Shown one piece after another: positions 32,648 to 40,158 of a stretch of 45,267 nucleotides of DNA (the first letter of the stretch is position 1; each line of letters begins with the position of its first letter). The notes under the pieces are model-generated. The model saw only the letters and a program-made list of their open reading frames with translations. It was not told the DNA's origin and did no database searches. This stretch comes from Methanobacteriota archaeon (GTDB lineage: Archaea; Thermoplasmatota; E2; JACPAO01; JAHWKR01). The stretch is taken from positions 1 through 45,267 of the forward strand of contig JAHWKR010000024.1 of assembly GCA_019347805.1 (NCBI GenBank), given 5' to 3'. The translations under genes were made by a program, and so were the position numbers.

Positions 32648-33113
32648 TCCATTTTTCGAAGAGCCGCGGCAAAATTCTGAGAAAGTGACATTTTCTTCTA
32701 TTTTCTTCGCGCCGTTGTGTGTGACCACGCGCACGGGTCACAGAGGAAACAGAGGTCCGAACTGTGTCCCAAATCAAGATCCGAGGCCCGCTGTCCCCCC
32801 ATGACTTGTCAACATCAAGGAAAGACCACCCGAAGGGTCCCGCATCGGACCAATCCAGCGCAAGGACGGTCCCGTGACAAAATCGAGGTGCAAACGGTTT
32901 TTTGCGTCTCCTTTTCCACCACGGCCGTGCCGAAGCACGCGATGAACCCCCGACATAACGCGACGACCCTCCGCATGAGGACCATCACGCGACCCGACCA
33001 TCACCCCGGGGATTGATATCCCCCCGCCGCTTCGCCACGACCTGCGACCGGCGACAGGTGGTGCCCACACGGACAACGCCTGCAACCATCCGGCTGCATG
33101 CGAGAGGGACACG
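32648..33113. other. Candidate replication origin region
   Basis: About 465 bp without a supported gene, richer in A/T tracts than its surroundings. CACAGAGGAAACAGAGG at 32739-32755 resembles the archaeal origin-recognition box core (GGAAAC followed by a G-rich end). GAGAAAGTGACATTTTC (32679-32695) nearly repeats the element at 32191-32208 on the other side of the tRNA. GGTGGAAAAGGAGACGC on the minus strand (32904-32920) is a second weak candidate, next to a T-run (GGTTTTTTGC). The location close to cdc6 supports the idea. Motif identity is loose, so this is a candidate only. Confidence 0.4.
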
Positions 33114-34712
33114 ATGGCGAAACCCCGACGACGATCCGCCGCAAAGATCGCCACCAAGCGCGAACAGACCGGACTCGTCGAGACCGCCGAACGCCTCGGC
33201 GAAGACCCCAGCCCCCTCGTCCCGCGCGTGCAAGGACGCGTCCGCACCGGACCCGTCAAACGACTCGAACGCAGACTGCGCAAGATCAGCGCCGGACGCG
33301 CATCCGAAAGACGGCTCAGGCGCTACCTGCGCTGGGGACCCCGGCTGGCACGCGCCTACGCCCACCTGCTCCTCGTCGGGCACCGCGGCGGCGCCAAACG
33401 GATGGGCAGCCTCAAGACCCCCGTCGGCGAACTGAAGTACGCCGTCCGCGCCAACCTCTCCGCCCGCATCACCGTCGCCGTCCAACACCAACACCACCCC
33501 GAGGTGCGCATCCTCGGCTACCGCGAGCTCGCCCAGAAGACCGGCGGCATCGTCTGGGCCGACGAAGCGGGCGTCATCCTGACCGGCCGCAACGACCCGC
33601 CCCCCGACGAATGGTACGACCTCGTCCTTGACTCCATCGACTTCCCCCTCGAACGCACCCCCGATGGCCTGCGCACCCCAGACCTCGTGGACATCACAGA
33701 CCTCACCGCGCCCGACGCCCCGTACGCCCTCCAAGTGGTGCTCGCCACCGGGCCGACCCGCATCAGCCTCTCCGCCGCCAAGCTGCGCGACCTCGTCCCG
33801 TCCGGTGGCCGCAGTCTCCTGGGACGGCTTGCCGTCTACCTCATCGGACTCGACCCCAAACGCGACGTCACCGTCACCCCCCTCGGCACGCCCACCGACT
33901 GCCACCACCCCGGTGATACGTGTTTGTGGGCCACCGCCCGGCCCGCCGTCCGCAAACGCCCCCTCGAACGCTACCAGAGCGGCGAACTCAATGAACGCGA
34001 CCTCCTCGACCGCATCCGGCCCGACTGGGAAGAGGCCGTCCGCCTAGCCGGAGGCCGACTCTACTGCGCCGGCGGCAACTGCTACGGCGCCGACCCCGAC
34101 CGCCTCCTCGACGCGCTGGGACTCTCGGGCGACACCCGCGCCGCGACCCGCATGTTCCTCGAGGAAGGACCTCCGGTGGTCCTGGCTGAAGAATTCTCCC
34201 ACAATAAGGTGCTCGAAGCCGCCTGGGCCGCCGCCCCTCGCGTCCTCGTCCGGCTCCACCCCCGCCCCGAAGAACTCGACGTGCTCATCGAGCGCCACAA
34301 ACGCTCACCCCCCGCCACCATCCTCGAAGAGGTCCTCGCCGAGAAGACCGCCGCCGAACGCCTCGCCGGCTACCCCCGCTACGAACGCCTCCCGACCGGG
34401 GCCGCCGTCGCCGACCGCCTCTTCCGCGCCCACACGACAGGTGACGCCCCCGCCGTGTTGGATACGGTCGACAAGGAACTGAAACGCGCCACCCACAAAG
34501 GCCTCCTCTGGGCCGCGCTCACCCACTACGACGCCACACAAGGACGCGCCTGGCAGTTCGACAAGAACGACCAGGAAGCCGGCGGGTTCCTCATCGCACC
34601 CCTCCAAGCGCTCTTCGAGGCCGGGCCCGACAGCTACCACACGGCGCTCAAGAAGATCCACACCCTCTCCGGCGGCACCGGAGAACTCCCCGAGCCGGTC
34701 GGGACGCATTGA
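33114..34712 (+). CDS. Conserved-looking protein of unknown function (532 residues)
   Basis: Not recognised. The first 85 residues are strongly basic (MAKPRRRSAAKIATKREQ and later RLERRLRKISAGRASERRLR), suggesting nucleic-acid contact. The middle holds two paired-cysteine sites, DCHHPGDTC and LYCAGGNC, which could bind zinc. The latter leads into an all-helical part (RLLDALGLSGDTRAATRMFL, VVLAEEFSHNKVLEAAW). There is no signal peptide or membrane helix, so it should be cytosolic. Codon use is high-GC and typical of the window. ATG 33114 has only a weak GAGGG site in front. It lies beside the candidate origin, which with its basic N-terminus makes a DNA- or RNA-related role possible, but this is speculation. 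Confidence 0.8.
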   Translation: MAKPRRRSAAKIATKREQTGLVETAERLGEDPSPLVPRVQGRVRTGPVKRLERRLRKISAGRASERRLRRYLRWGPRLARAYAHLLLVGHRGGAKRMGSLKTPVGELKYAVRANLSARITVAVQHQHHPEVRILGYRELAQKTGGIVWADEAGVILTGRNDPPPDEWYDLVLDSIDFPLERTPDGLRTPDLVDITDLTAPDAPYALQVVLATGPTRISLSAAKLRDLVPSGGRSLLGRLAVYLIGLDPKRDVTVTPLGTPTDCHHPGDTCLWATARPAVRKRPLERYQSGELNERDLLDRIRPDWEEAVRLAGGRLYCAGGNCYGADPDRLLDALGLSGDTRAATRMFLEEGPPVVLAEEFSHNKVLEAAWAAAPRVLVRLHPRPEELDVLIERHKRSPPATILEEVLAEKTAAERLAGYPRYERLPTGAAVADRLFRAHTTGDAPAVLDTVDKELKRATHKGLLWAALTHYDATQGRAWQFDKNDQEAGGFLIAPLQALFEAGPDSYHTALKKIHTLSGGTGELPEPVGTH

Positions 34713-34767
34713 GCTCTGGACGAGACGCGCCTCCTCCGCCGCACGACGAAGCGAGGAAAAAGAGCAA

Positions 34768-34841
34768 TGGGCTCTGCCAGATTCGAACTGGCGACCTCCG
34801 CCATGTCAAGGCGACGTCATAACCAACTAGACCAAGAGCCC
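34768..34841 (-). tRNA. tRNA-Val (GAC)
   Basis: A 74 nt cloverleaf on the minus strand. The acceptor stem is GGGCTCT with AGAGCCC, and the anticodon stem CGCC/GGCG flanks TTGACAT, giving anticodon GAC. The T arm is GCCAG TTCGAAT CTGGC, and the discriminator is A. CCA is not encoded and no intron is seen. Confidence 0.95.
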
Positions 34842-34890
34842 AGAGCGATTGAAAAGGCCCCTAGGGGCGCAGAGTCGGTCACCCTAGGCC

Positions 34891-34900
34891 TTATTTTAAT
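34891..34900 (-). promoter_or_regulatory. TATA box of tRNA-Val
   Basis: ATTAAAATAA on the minus strand, centred about 55 bp before the tRNA. It overlaps the TAA stop codon (34896-34898) of the Doc-like gene, so the tRNA promoter sits in the end of that gene. Confidence 0.55.
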
Positions 34901-35417
34901 CCTTTCGGGGAACGCCGGCGTCCACCACGAGGAGAGAAGGCTCGAGAGCAGCATAGACCTGACGGTACGGATGGTCCGGGTCAGCGAGCTCCTCGACCGT
35001 ATAGTAGCGGCCACGATCCAGGTAATGACGGTCGCGGATGGACTTGCTGTGGCGGACCATCTCTTCGGCAGCCTCTGGGTCGAGGACCAGATGGATTTTC
35101 AGGCTGCGCGCCGTGACGAGGAAGAACACCGAAATGCCGGTGCGATGATTCGCATCCGGCCAGATGTGGGTGCCCGCCCAGATCGCAAGGTTGTGCGACC
35201 ATGCTGCACGGACCGTCTCCGCGTCGAATGGCGGAAGCGCTTCCAGATTGCGGCGGATCTTCTGGCCTTTGACGTTACGGATCCGTTGGAGTGTGGCGCG
35301 GTGCTCGGACGTGCCGAAAGGGCCTGAGCGGAGATACTCGCTCCCCATGTCCTCGAAGATGCCGATGTACAACTTCCGGACGTCTTCCGAACCCAGATAA
35401 TCAATGAGACAGATCAA
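34896..35417 (-). CDS. Doc/Fic-like protein, possible toxin
   Basis: A 173-residue Fic-fold protein. The core motif is THIWPDANHRTG: H84 is the catalytic base, D88 and N90 bind phosphate/metal, and R92 follows. It is closest in pattern to Doc (HxFxDANKRT), whose members transfer phosphate or AMP to targets such as EF-Tu. The second Arg of classical Fic (GNGRxxR) is missing, as in Doc. The TTG start at 35417 overlaps the stop of the 41-codon ORF in front, implying translational coupling. The frame is open to 35612, but the extension reads through that small ORF and its promoter. An antitoxin-toxin pair is the simplest reading. A host housekeeping AMPylase is the alternative. Confidence 0.78.
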   Translation of the reverse strand: MICLIDYLGSEDVRKLYIGIFEDMGSEYLRSGPFGTSEHRATLQRIRNVKGQKIRRNLEALPPFDAETVRAAWSHNLAIWAGTHIWPDANHRTGISVFFLVTARSLKIHLVLDPEAAEEMVRHSKSIRDRHYLDRGRYYTVEELADPDHPYRQVYAALEPSLLVVDAGVPRKD

Positions 35418-35539
35418 TCCACTCGGCCCATGGCCTCGAACATGGCACCGTATTTGGCCTTGAGGATGAGGTAGTAGCCCTCGACCGGAACGGCTTTCTT
35501 GGCCTCCTCGGGGGGAACGGGTACCTCCTTCTTCGGCAT
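35414..35539 (-). CDS. 41-residue ORF overlapping the Doc-like gene, candidate antitoxin
   Basis: Begins MPKKEVPVPPEEAKKAVPVE and ends AMFEAMGRVD. It has a TATA box (TCTTTAAATCTATCG) about 29 bp upstream and GGTG just before the ATG. Its TGA overlaps the TTG of the Doc-like gene. It is not similar to Phd and is much shorter; a helix near the C-terminus (GYYLILKAKYGAMFEAMG) could bind the toxin or its active site. The position and coupling argue for an antitoxin, but a leader ORF is also possible. Confidence 0.6.
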   Translation of the reverse strand: MPKKEVPVPPEEAKKAVPVEGYYLILKAKYGAMFEAMGRVD

Positions 35540-35560
35540 CACCTCTGGATGGCGCGAACG

Positions 35561-35575
35561 ATAGATTTAAAGATT
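35561..35575 (-). promoter_or_regulatory. TATA box of the small ORF / Doc-like operon
   Basis: AAATCTTTAAATCTAT region on the minus strand, centred about 29 bp from the ATG at 35539. It predicts an almost leaderless bicistronic transcript. Confidence 0.55.
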
Positions 35576-35699
35576 TCTGGTAGGCAGGAAGCCACCGCGC
35601 GCGCCGCGACACGCTTGTATACCCGACCTTGCCTCGGCGCGACCGACGCCGTCGGCCACCGGGGCTCTATCGGCCCCGCGACCCTCTTCCCATCCTCAT

Positions 35700-35782
35700 G
35701 CGGGGATAGCCAAGCGGCCAACGGCGGCAGACTCAAGATCTGCTCTCTTAGGAGTTCGTGGGTTCGAATCCCCCTCCCCGCA
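35700..35782 (+). tRNA. tRNA-Leu (CAA)
   Basis: An 83 nt class II tRNA. The acceptor stem is GCGGGGA with TCCCCGC, and the anticodon stem GCAGA/TCTGC encloses CTCAAGA, giving anticodon CAA. A long variable arm (about TCTCTTAGGAGTTCG) and a TTCGAAT T loop are present, with discriminator A. CCA is not encoded and no intron is seen. Confidence 0.94.
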
Positions 35783-35930
35783 TGAATCGCCAGCGAAGCT
35801 GGCTCTATGCGGGCAGGGGGTACGCTCGCTCGCGCTATCGCGCTCGCTCGCGTTCCCCCTCCCCGCTCTTCGGGCTCCTTCGCCCCCTCCCGCCCCTCCA
35901 CCGACCACTGTCCCTGGAGACGAGCGACTT
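35783..35930. repeat. Palindrome-rich stretch downstream of tRNA-Leu
   Basis: GCCAGCGAAGCTGGC forms a 6 bp hairpin right after the tRNA. GGGGGTACGC and GCGTTCCCCC (about 35816-35860) bracket a direct repeat of CGCTCGCTCGCG with GCGCTATCGCGC between. The style resembles the cluster beside cdc6. No gene is supported here. Confidence 0.5.
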
Positions 35931-35997
35931 TTCTTACGCGTCAACGCGTCACATTCCAAACGCTCTTCATACCCGTCTTGGGACAGGGCCGACCCGC

Positions 35998-36480
35998 ATG
36001 ACCCCCTATCTCAAGTACGACCTCGTGCCCGACATGACCTTCTACGACTCGGAGGACGAAGAGCGCAACCTGCGTGACTTCCAGGGCCGCAACATGGTCC
36101 TCCTGGTCTACGAATCGAACTACGAGGCCGAGACGCGCCGTGTCCTCAAGGCCATCCACAACCGGCTCGACTCGTTCCGGGACGAGCACGCCAACATCGT
36201 CTGCGTCTCGCTCGAGACCCCGAAAGAGCACCGCGACTTCCTCGACCAGGAAGTGCTGCCTTTCACGTTCCTCTCCGACCCCGGCCGCAACCTCGCCAAG
36301 CTCCTCGGGGCCCACGATCGCGTCCGCGGTCGCGTCCACAACACGACGTACATCGTCGATCGCGAAGGACGGATCGAGGCACGCATCCCCGACATGACCG
36401 ACCACATCGGCCACACCCGCCGCGCACTCGACCTCCTCGCCGAGATGGACCGCATCGAACACTGGTCCGTCCCCACCTAG
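35998..36480 (+). CDS. Peroxiredoxin-fold protein without peroxidatic Cys (copy 1)
   Basis: A 160-residue AhpC/TSA-like thioredoxin-fold protein. The fold is recognisable from LRDFQGRNMVLLVYES, VCVSLETPKEHRDFL, LPFTFLSDPGRNLAKLLGA and TTYIVDREGRIEARI. The catalytic loop, PKDDTPGC in the active paralogues nearby, reads ESNYEAET, so the peroxidatic Cys aligns with Thr and the preceding Pro and Thr are gone. A normal peroxidase reaction is therefore unlikely. A TATA-like CTTCATACCC about 27 bp upstream supports ATG 35998. It is followed at 40 bp by a second cysteine-less paralogue. Confidence 0.8.
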   Translation: MTPYLKYDLVPDMTFYDSEDEERNLRDFQGRNMVLLVYESNYEAETRRVLKAIHNRLDSFRDEHANIVCVSLETPKEHRDFLDQEVLPFTFLSDPGRNLAKLLGAHDRVRGRVHNTTYIVDREGRIEARIPDMTDHIGHTRRALDLLAEMDRIEHWSVPT

Positions 36481-36520
36481 ACCTGTCCACCCTGCCACAC
36501 TGCGCCATCCACAAGGGTCA

Positions 36521-37093
36521 ATGCCGGTCCCGACCGACATCCGTACCATGCACCACGAATACATGCGGATACGAGACCTCGCCCCCGACATGCGTCTCAA
36601 GGACCAAGAAGGGAACAAGCGCTCGCTCAAGGATCTCCGGGGGAAGAACGTCCTCCTCTGCTTCTACCCCGAGACCCGCTCCGACGAGAGCGAACAAGAG
36701 GCGCACGAGTTCGCCACCCACATGGCCGAATTCAAGGCCCGCGACACCGAGGTCATGGCCGTCACCCCCGAAAGCAAGCGCCACAACCGCCGCTTCGCCA
36801 AGGAAGCCGGCGTCGGCTATCCCATCCTCTCCGACAAACGCCACAAGCTCGCTGAAGCGCTCGGCACCTGGGACAAGGAGAACGGCCGCAACGAACGCGC
36901 CACCATCCTCGTCGACGCCGACGGAAGGATCGACCGCGTCTGGGAGGAACCCGACCCCGAAGGACACGCACGGGAAGCCCTCGCCCACGTCAGCAAAGTG
37001 AACCGGCAAGAACACTGGGAAGGCAGCAGCATCATGGGCGAGGTCGTACAGGAACAGGATTGGGGGACGATCGAGGAAGCGCTTGAACGTTAG
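36521..37093 (+). CDS. Peroxiredoxin-fold protein without peroxidatic Cys (copy 2)
   Basis: A 190-residue relative with no cysteine at the active loop: FYPETRSDESEQEA, where Ser aligns with the peroxidatic Cys. The rest of the fold is well kept (LKDLRGKNVLLCFYPE, VMAVTPESKRHNRRF, YPILSDKRHKLAEALG, RATILVDADGRIDRV). A C-terminal 30 residues extend beyond the family end. The start could be ATG 36521, 36548 or 36563; the first is given, and the fold begins at about residue 15. Its stop is 42 bp from that of the convergent threonine dehydratase. Confidence 0.8.
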   Translation: MPVPTDIRTMHHEYMRIRDLAPDMRLKDQEGNKRSLKDLRGKNVLLCFYPETRSDESEQEAHEFATHMAEFKARDTEVMAVTPESKRHNRRFAKEAGVGYPILSDKRHKLAEALGTWDKENGRNERATILVDADGRIDRVWEEPDPEGHAREALAHVSKVNRQEHWEGSSIMGEVVQEQDWGTIEEALER

Positions 37094-37135
37094 AGGACCC
37101 GACCAACTCTCTTGCGTCTTCCTTCCACCTAATTT

Positions 37136-38095
37136 TCAGCTCTGCTCCAGCCCCGAAAAGAACCCATGGACTTCGACGTTCCCCCCGCTCAAGATCAAGC
37201 CGACGTTCTTCCCTTCCAGCTCGACCTTCTTTTCCAGCAAGGCAGCGACCGGCACCGCAGAAGAAGGCTCGATGAGGAGCTTGGTGCGCTCCCAGACAAA
37301 TCGCATCGCACGCAGGATCTCGTCGTCGTCGACGCGTACGATCGGTACATCAAGCGCTGAAAGGATGCGGAACGGCACCTCCCCGAGCGTCGTCAACAGA
37401 CCGTCGGCGATCGTATCCGGTGTATGCGTCTCGATCCGATCACCGCTCGTAAGGCTCCGATAGGCGTCATCGGCCCCAAGCGGCTCACAGCCGACCACCG
37501 CCACGTCGTTCTCAGCAGCGACAAGTGAGGTCCCTGACAACAACCCACCCCCACCGACCGGTGCCAGGACGACATCCAGCTCAGGGACCTCCTCCAACAA
37601 CTCCAACGCGGCCGTGCCTTGCCCCGCGATGATGCGCGGATCGTCATAGGGATGCACCAACACCGCGCCCGTCTCGTCGATGACCCGCTGCGTCGTCTCC
37701 GTCCGCGCCTCGAGCGTCGGCCGGCAGGTCACCACCCGAGCACCATAGCCCTCGGTCGCGGCCCGCTTCACACGACTCGCGGTCTCCGGCATCACCACCG
37801 TCGCCGGGACACCCTGCAGCCGGGCCGCCAAGGCGAGCGCCTGCGCGTGGTTGCCGCTCGAATGGGTCACGACCCCACGCTCCCGCTCCTCCTGAGACAA
37901 CCGCGACACCGCATGCGACGCCCCGCGGAACTTGAACGACCCGGTGCGCTGCAGGTTCTCGCATTTCAGATGCACAGAAAGCCCCGTCGCCTCATCCAAC
38001 AGACGACTCGTCACCACGGGGGTCCGATGGACAAGTCCACGGATGCGTGCATGGGCCGCCACGACATCGTCGAACGCCACCGGAAGGAGCGACAC
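37136..38095 (-). CDS. ilvA: Threonine/serine dehydratase, fold-type II PLP enzyme
   Basis: A 319-residue enzyme deaminating Thr (to 2-oxobutanoate) or Ser, or racemising Ser. The PLP Lys is in TGSFKFRGASHAV, preceded by VHLKCENLQ. SSGNHAQALA and the Gly-rich PVGGGGLLSG phosphate loop are typical, and the C-terminal LILSGGNV carries the Ser that contacts the pyridine ring. No ACT regulatory domain is present, so it is the catabolic or biodegradative length. GTG 38095 is chosen: TATA-like GGATTCAAATGC lies about 27 bp upstream. An upstream in-frame ATG at 38188 would add 31 unconserved residues and overlap that promoter. Why it sits inside a peroxiredoxin cluster is unclear. Confidence 0.92.
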   Translation of the reverse strand: MSLLPVAFDDVVAAHARIRGLVHRTPVVTSRLLDEATGLSVHLKCENLQRTGSFKFRGASHAVSRLSQEERERGVVTHSSGNHAQALALAARLQGVPATVVMPETASRVKRAATEGYGARVVTCRPTLEARTETTQRVIDETGAVLVHPYDDPRIIAGQGTAALELLEEVPELDVVLAPVGGGGLLSGTSLVAAENDVAVVGCEPLGADDAYRSLTSGDRIETHTPDTIADGLLTTLGEVPFRILSALDVPIVRVDDDEILRAMRFVWERTKLLIEPSSAVPVAALLEKKVELEGKNVGLILSGGNVEVHGFFSGLEQS

Positions 38096-38200
38096 GGCCG
38101 TGCGAGACGCCGTCCCGCATTTGAATCCCGTGGCCGGGGTGGACGGGTCAGATGCAGCGACGGATGGGCATAGAAGGGATGCCGCCATGACACGCGTACC

Positions 38201-38668
38201 ATGTCCGTCCTCCCTCCCGGCCGGGAAGCCCCGGAGATCGATGTCCTCGACCACCATCGCCGAAAAAGGCGCCTGCAGGATTTCCGGGGCGACCACCTTG
38301 CCCTTGTGTTCCACCGCGGCACGCAAGACCCCGATTCGGTCATGATCCTGGAACGCCTGCGCGACAAGCAGGAGCTCTTCCGCTCCCGCGGTATCCGCAT
38401 CGCGGCCATCTCCACCGAGGACATCGAGGTGCTCGCCCGTTTCGCCAGCGACCGACGCATCGAGTTCCCGCTCCTTTCCGATATCGACGGAGAAGCGGCA
38501 GAGACTTTCGGCGTGCACGACGGCACCGGCGCGAAACGTGTCACGTTCCTCATCGACGACACCGGCGGCATCGACCGCACCTATGAGGACCCGGACCCGA
38601 AACTGCACGCCGACGAACTGCTGCAGGACGCCAAATTCTTCACGCGCACCATGCACAGAGGCGGTTGA
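38201..38668 (+). CDS. Peroxiredoxin-fold protein without peroxidatic Cys (copy 3)
   Basis: A 155-residue protein lacking cysteine altogether. The loop is FHRGTQDPDSV, where Ser takes the place of the peroxidatic Cys. Fold markers are LQDFRGDHLALVF, IAAISTEDIEVLARF, FPLLSDIDGEAAETFG and VTFLIDDTGGIDRTY. The RG..DP[DE] pattern is shared with the next gene, so the two form a subgroup. A TATA-like GGCATAGAAG about 29 bp upstream supports a leaderless ATG 38201. It is divergent from threonine dehydratase. Confidence 0.8.
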   Translation: MSVLPPGREAPEIDVLDHHRRKRRLQDFRGDHLALVFHRGTQDPDSVMILERLRDKQELFRSRGIRIAAISTEDIEVLARFASDRRIEFPLLSDIDGEAAETFGVHDGTGAKRVTFLIDDTGGIDRTYEDPDPKLHADELLQDAKFFTRTMHRGG

Positions 38669-38731
38669 CCTGTCATGCAAATCCGCCCCAAACGTGAAAT
38701 AAGGATGAAGCCGATTTCCGCATCGAGGGGC

Positions 38732-39247
38732 ATGTCAGACCACCAGCCCGGCGATCGTATCCCACGTTTCTCCGCACCCGACCAGACCGGCCAGGTATGG
38801 AGCCATGAAGATCTGTCCGGCCGCCGGGCGGTCCTCTACTTCATCCGTGGCCCACTCGACCCGGAGGCGGTGGTGGAAGCGACCGGGTTCCGCGACCATA
38901 TGCGCGACTTCTACGGCCTCGAGACCCATGTCCTCGGCGTCTCGCCCGCGACAGCGAAGGAGCACGCACAACTCTCCGACGCCCAGAACATCAACCATCC
39001 GCTCCTCGCCGACCCGGCCGGACGGCTCGCGGACGCGTTCGACGTCCTCGACCGCGATGGCGACGTACGCCCGACCACGTTCCTCATCGGCCCCTCTGGC
39101 CGCGTGCAACATGTCTACACCGACGTCGATCCGCGTCTGCACGCCACCGAGGTCGTGCGCGACATCCTCGACATCGTCGAACCGCTGCGTTCCCACATCG
39201 ACATGGAACCGCGTGCCACCCGCATGTCCCAGGTGACGAGCCGTTAG
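38732..39247 (+). CDS. Peroxiredoxin-fold protein without peroxidatic Cys (copy 4)
   Basis: A 171-residue protein without cysteine. The loop reads FIRGPLDPEAV, with Ala at the peroxidatic position. Markers of the fold are HEDLSGRRAVLYF, VLGVSPATAKEHAQL, HPLLADPAGRLADAF and TTFLIGPSGRVQHVY. ATG 38732 follows GTGAAATAAGG, a good TATA box about 30 bp upstream; the open frame to 38675 lies before that box. It is 48 bp upstream of the intact peroxiredoxin. Confidence 0.82.
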   Translation: MSDHQPGDRIPRFSAPDQTGQVWSHEDLSGRRAVLYFIRGPLDPEAVVEATGFRDHMRDFYGLETHVLGVSPATAKEHAQLSDAQNINHPLLADPAGRLADAFDVLDRDGDVRPTTFLIGPSGRVQHVYTDVDPRLHATEVVRDILDIVEPLRSHIDMEPRATRMSQVTSR

Positions 39248-39294
39248 GACGGGGAACGTTCAAGACGGTCGGCTGTTTGTCGGCCTCGGTACCC

Positions 39295-39774
39295 ATGACC
39301 ACTCCAGGCGTCGGTGAAAAGGCTCCGGACTTCCAGTCGAGCGACCAGGACGGCAAGACGTGGACGCTCCAGGACTTCCAGGGGGAGAGCCTTGTTCTCT
39401 ATTTCTATCCCAAAGACGACACCCCCGGCTGCACGCGGGAAGCGTGCGGCTTCCGCGACCTCCAGGCCGAGTTCGAAGAGCTCGGCGCGCGCATCGTCGG
39501 TGTGTCACCGGACGACACGGATCGGCACGCCCGGTTCGCCGAGAAGCATGAGTTGCCGTTCACGCTGCTCTCGGACCCGGACCACGAAACGGCGGAGGCC
39601 TACGGGGTGTGGAAAGAGAAGAACATGTACGGCCGCAAGTTCTGGGGCATCGAACGCACCACGTTCATCATCGGACCCGACGGCACGATCGTCAAGGTCT
39701 ACCCGCGCGTCAAGGTGAACGGACACGTCGAGAAGGTGTTCGAGGACGTCAAGGGGCTCGTGGCGGCCGTATAG
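39295..39774 (+). CDS. bcp: Peroxiredoxin, BCP/PrxQ type (active)
   Basis: A 159-residue thiol peroxidase. FYPKDDTPGCTREACGF carries the peroxidatic Cys and, five residues on, the resolving Cys typical of PrxQ/BCP. IVGVSPDDTDRHARF, FTLLSDPDHETAEAYGVW and RTTFIIGPDGTIVKVY complete the fold. It should reduce hydrogen and alkyl peroxides, using thioredoxin-like donors. ATG 39295 is chosen over a TTG at 39277. It directly follows a cysteine-less copy, which could bind it as a mixed oligomer (inference). Confidence 0.94.
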   Translation: MTTPGVGEKAPDFQSSDQDGKTWTLQDFQGESLVLYFYPKDDTPGCTREACGFRDLQAEFEELGARIVGVSPDDTDRHARFAEKHELPFTLLSDPDHETAEAYGVWKEKNMYGRKFWGIERTTFIIGPDGTIVKVYPRVKVNGHVEKVFEDVKGLVAAV

Positions 39775-39873
39775 GCGATCCCCATCGTTTCGACTCTGTC
39801 AATACGGACATGTCGACCATCTTCGAAGATCGCCCACACAGCCTCATATAGGCCTTGACCTGTCCGCTCCAGT

Positions 39874-40158
39874 ATGAAGACCGCTCTCTTCACGATCGGA
39901 TTGTTCGCCTTCGCCGCGTTCGGTGCCACCACTGTCACGGCCGACCCGAACGAGAACGCCCTTTTCGGCCTCTGCACCGCTTGGAACGCCAACGAGAAAG
40001 GCCGCGAGAACGGCAATGCGGCGAATGCCCCGCCGTTCCTCTGGCTCCAGGAACAGGCCAAGGAGGCCGACCAGACCGTGGAGGAATACTGCTCCGAGGT
40101 CGACCATCCGAGCAACAACGGCGGCGGCAACGGTGGCAACGGCGGCGGACGGCCGTAG
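39874..40158 (+). CDS. Small secreted protein with Gly/Asn-rich tail
   Basis: A 94-residue exported protein. The signal peptide MKTALFTIGLFAFAAFGATTVTA is cut near ADP; the mature part (NENALFGLCTAWNANEKGRE, then APPFLWLQEQAKE and VEEYC) has two cysteines that may form a disulfide. The tail is NNGGGNGGNGGG. Function unknown. ATG 39874 sits exactly 26 bp after CATATAGG, one of the clearest promoters here. Confidence 0.78.
   Translation: MKTALFTIGLFAFAAFGATTVTADPNENALFGLCTAWNANEKGRENGNAANAPPFLWLQEQAKEADQTVEEYCSEVDHPSNNGGGNGGNGGGRP

Noticed and set aside
31926..32777. N-terminal extension of Cdc6 of about 280 residues
   Set aside because: The extension reads antisense through tRNA-Ile and has no conserved segment. 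A GGAGGT site points to the TTG at 31925.
32574..34841. tRNA introns in tRNA-Ile or tRNA-Val
   Set aside because: Both fold as complete cloverleaves of normal length with 7 nt anticodon loops.
34896..35612. Doc-like gene starting at 35612
   Set aside because: The extension lies out of frame across the 41-codon ORF and across its TATA box, which would put the start upstream of the promoter.
35700..37093. Integrated element at tRNA-Leu
   Set aside because: No integrase gene and no repeated 3' tRNA end were found downstream, and the following genes have the window's usual composition.
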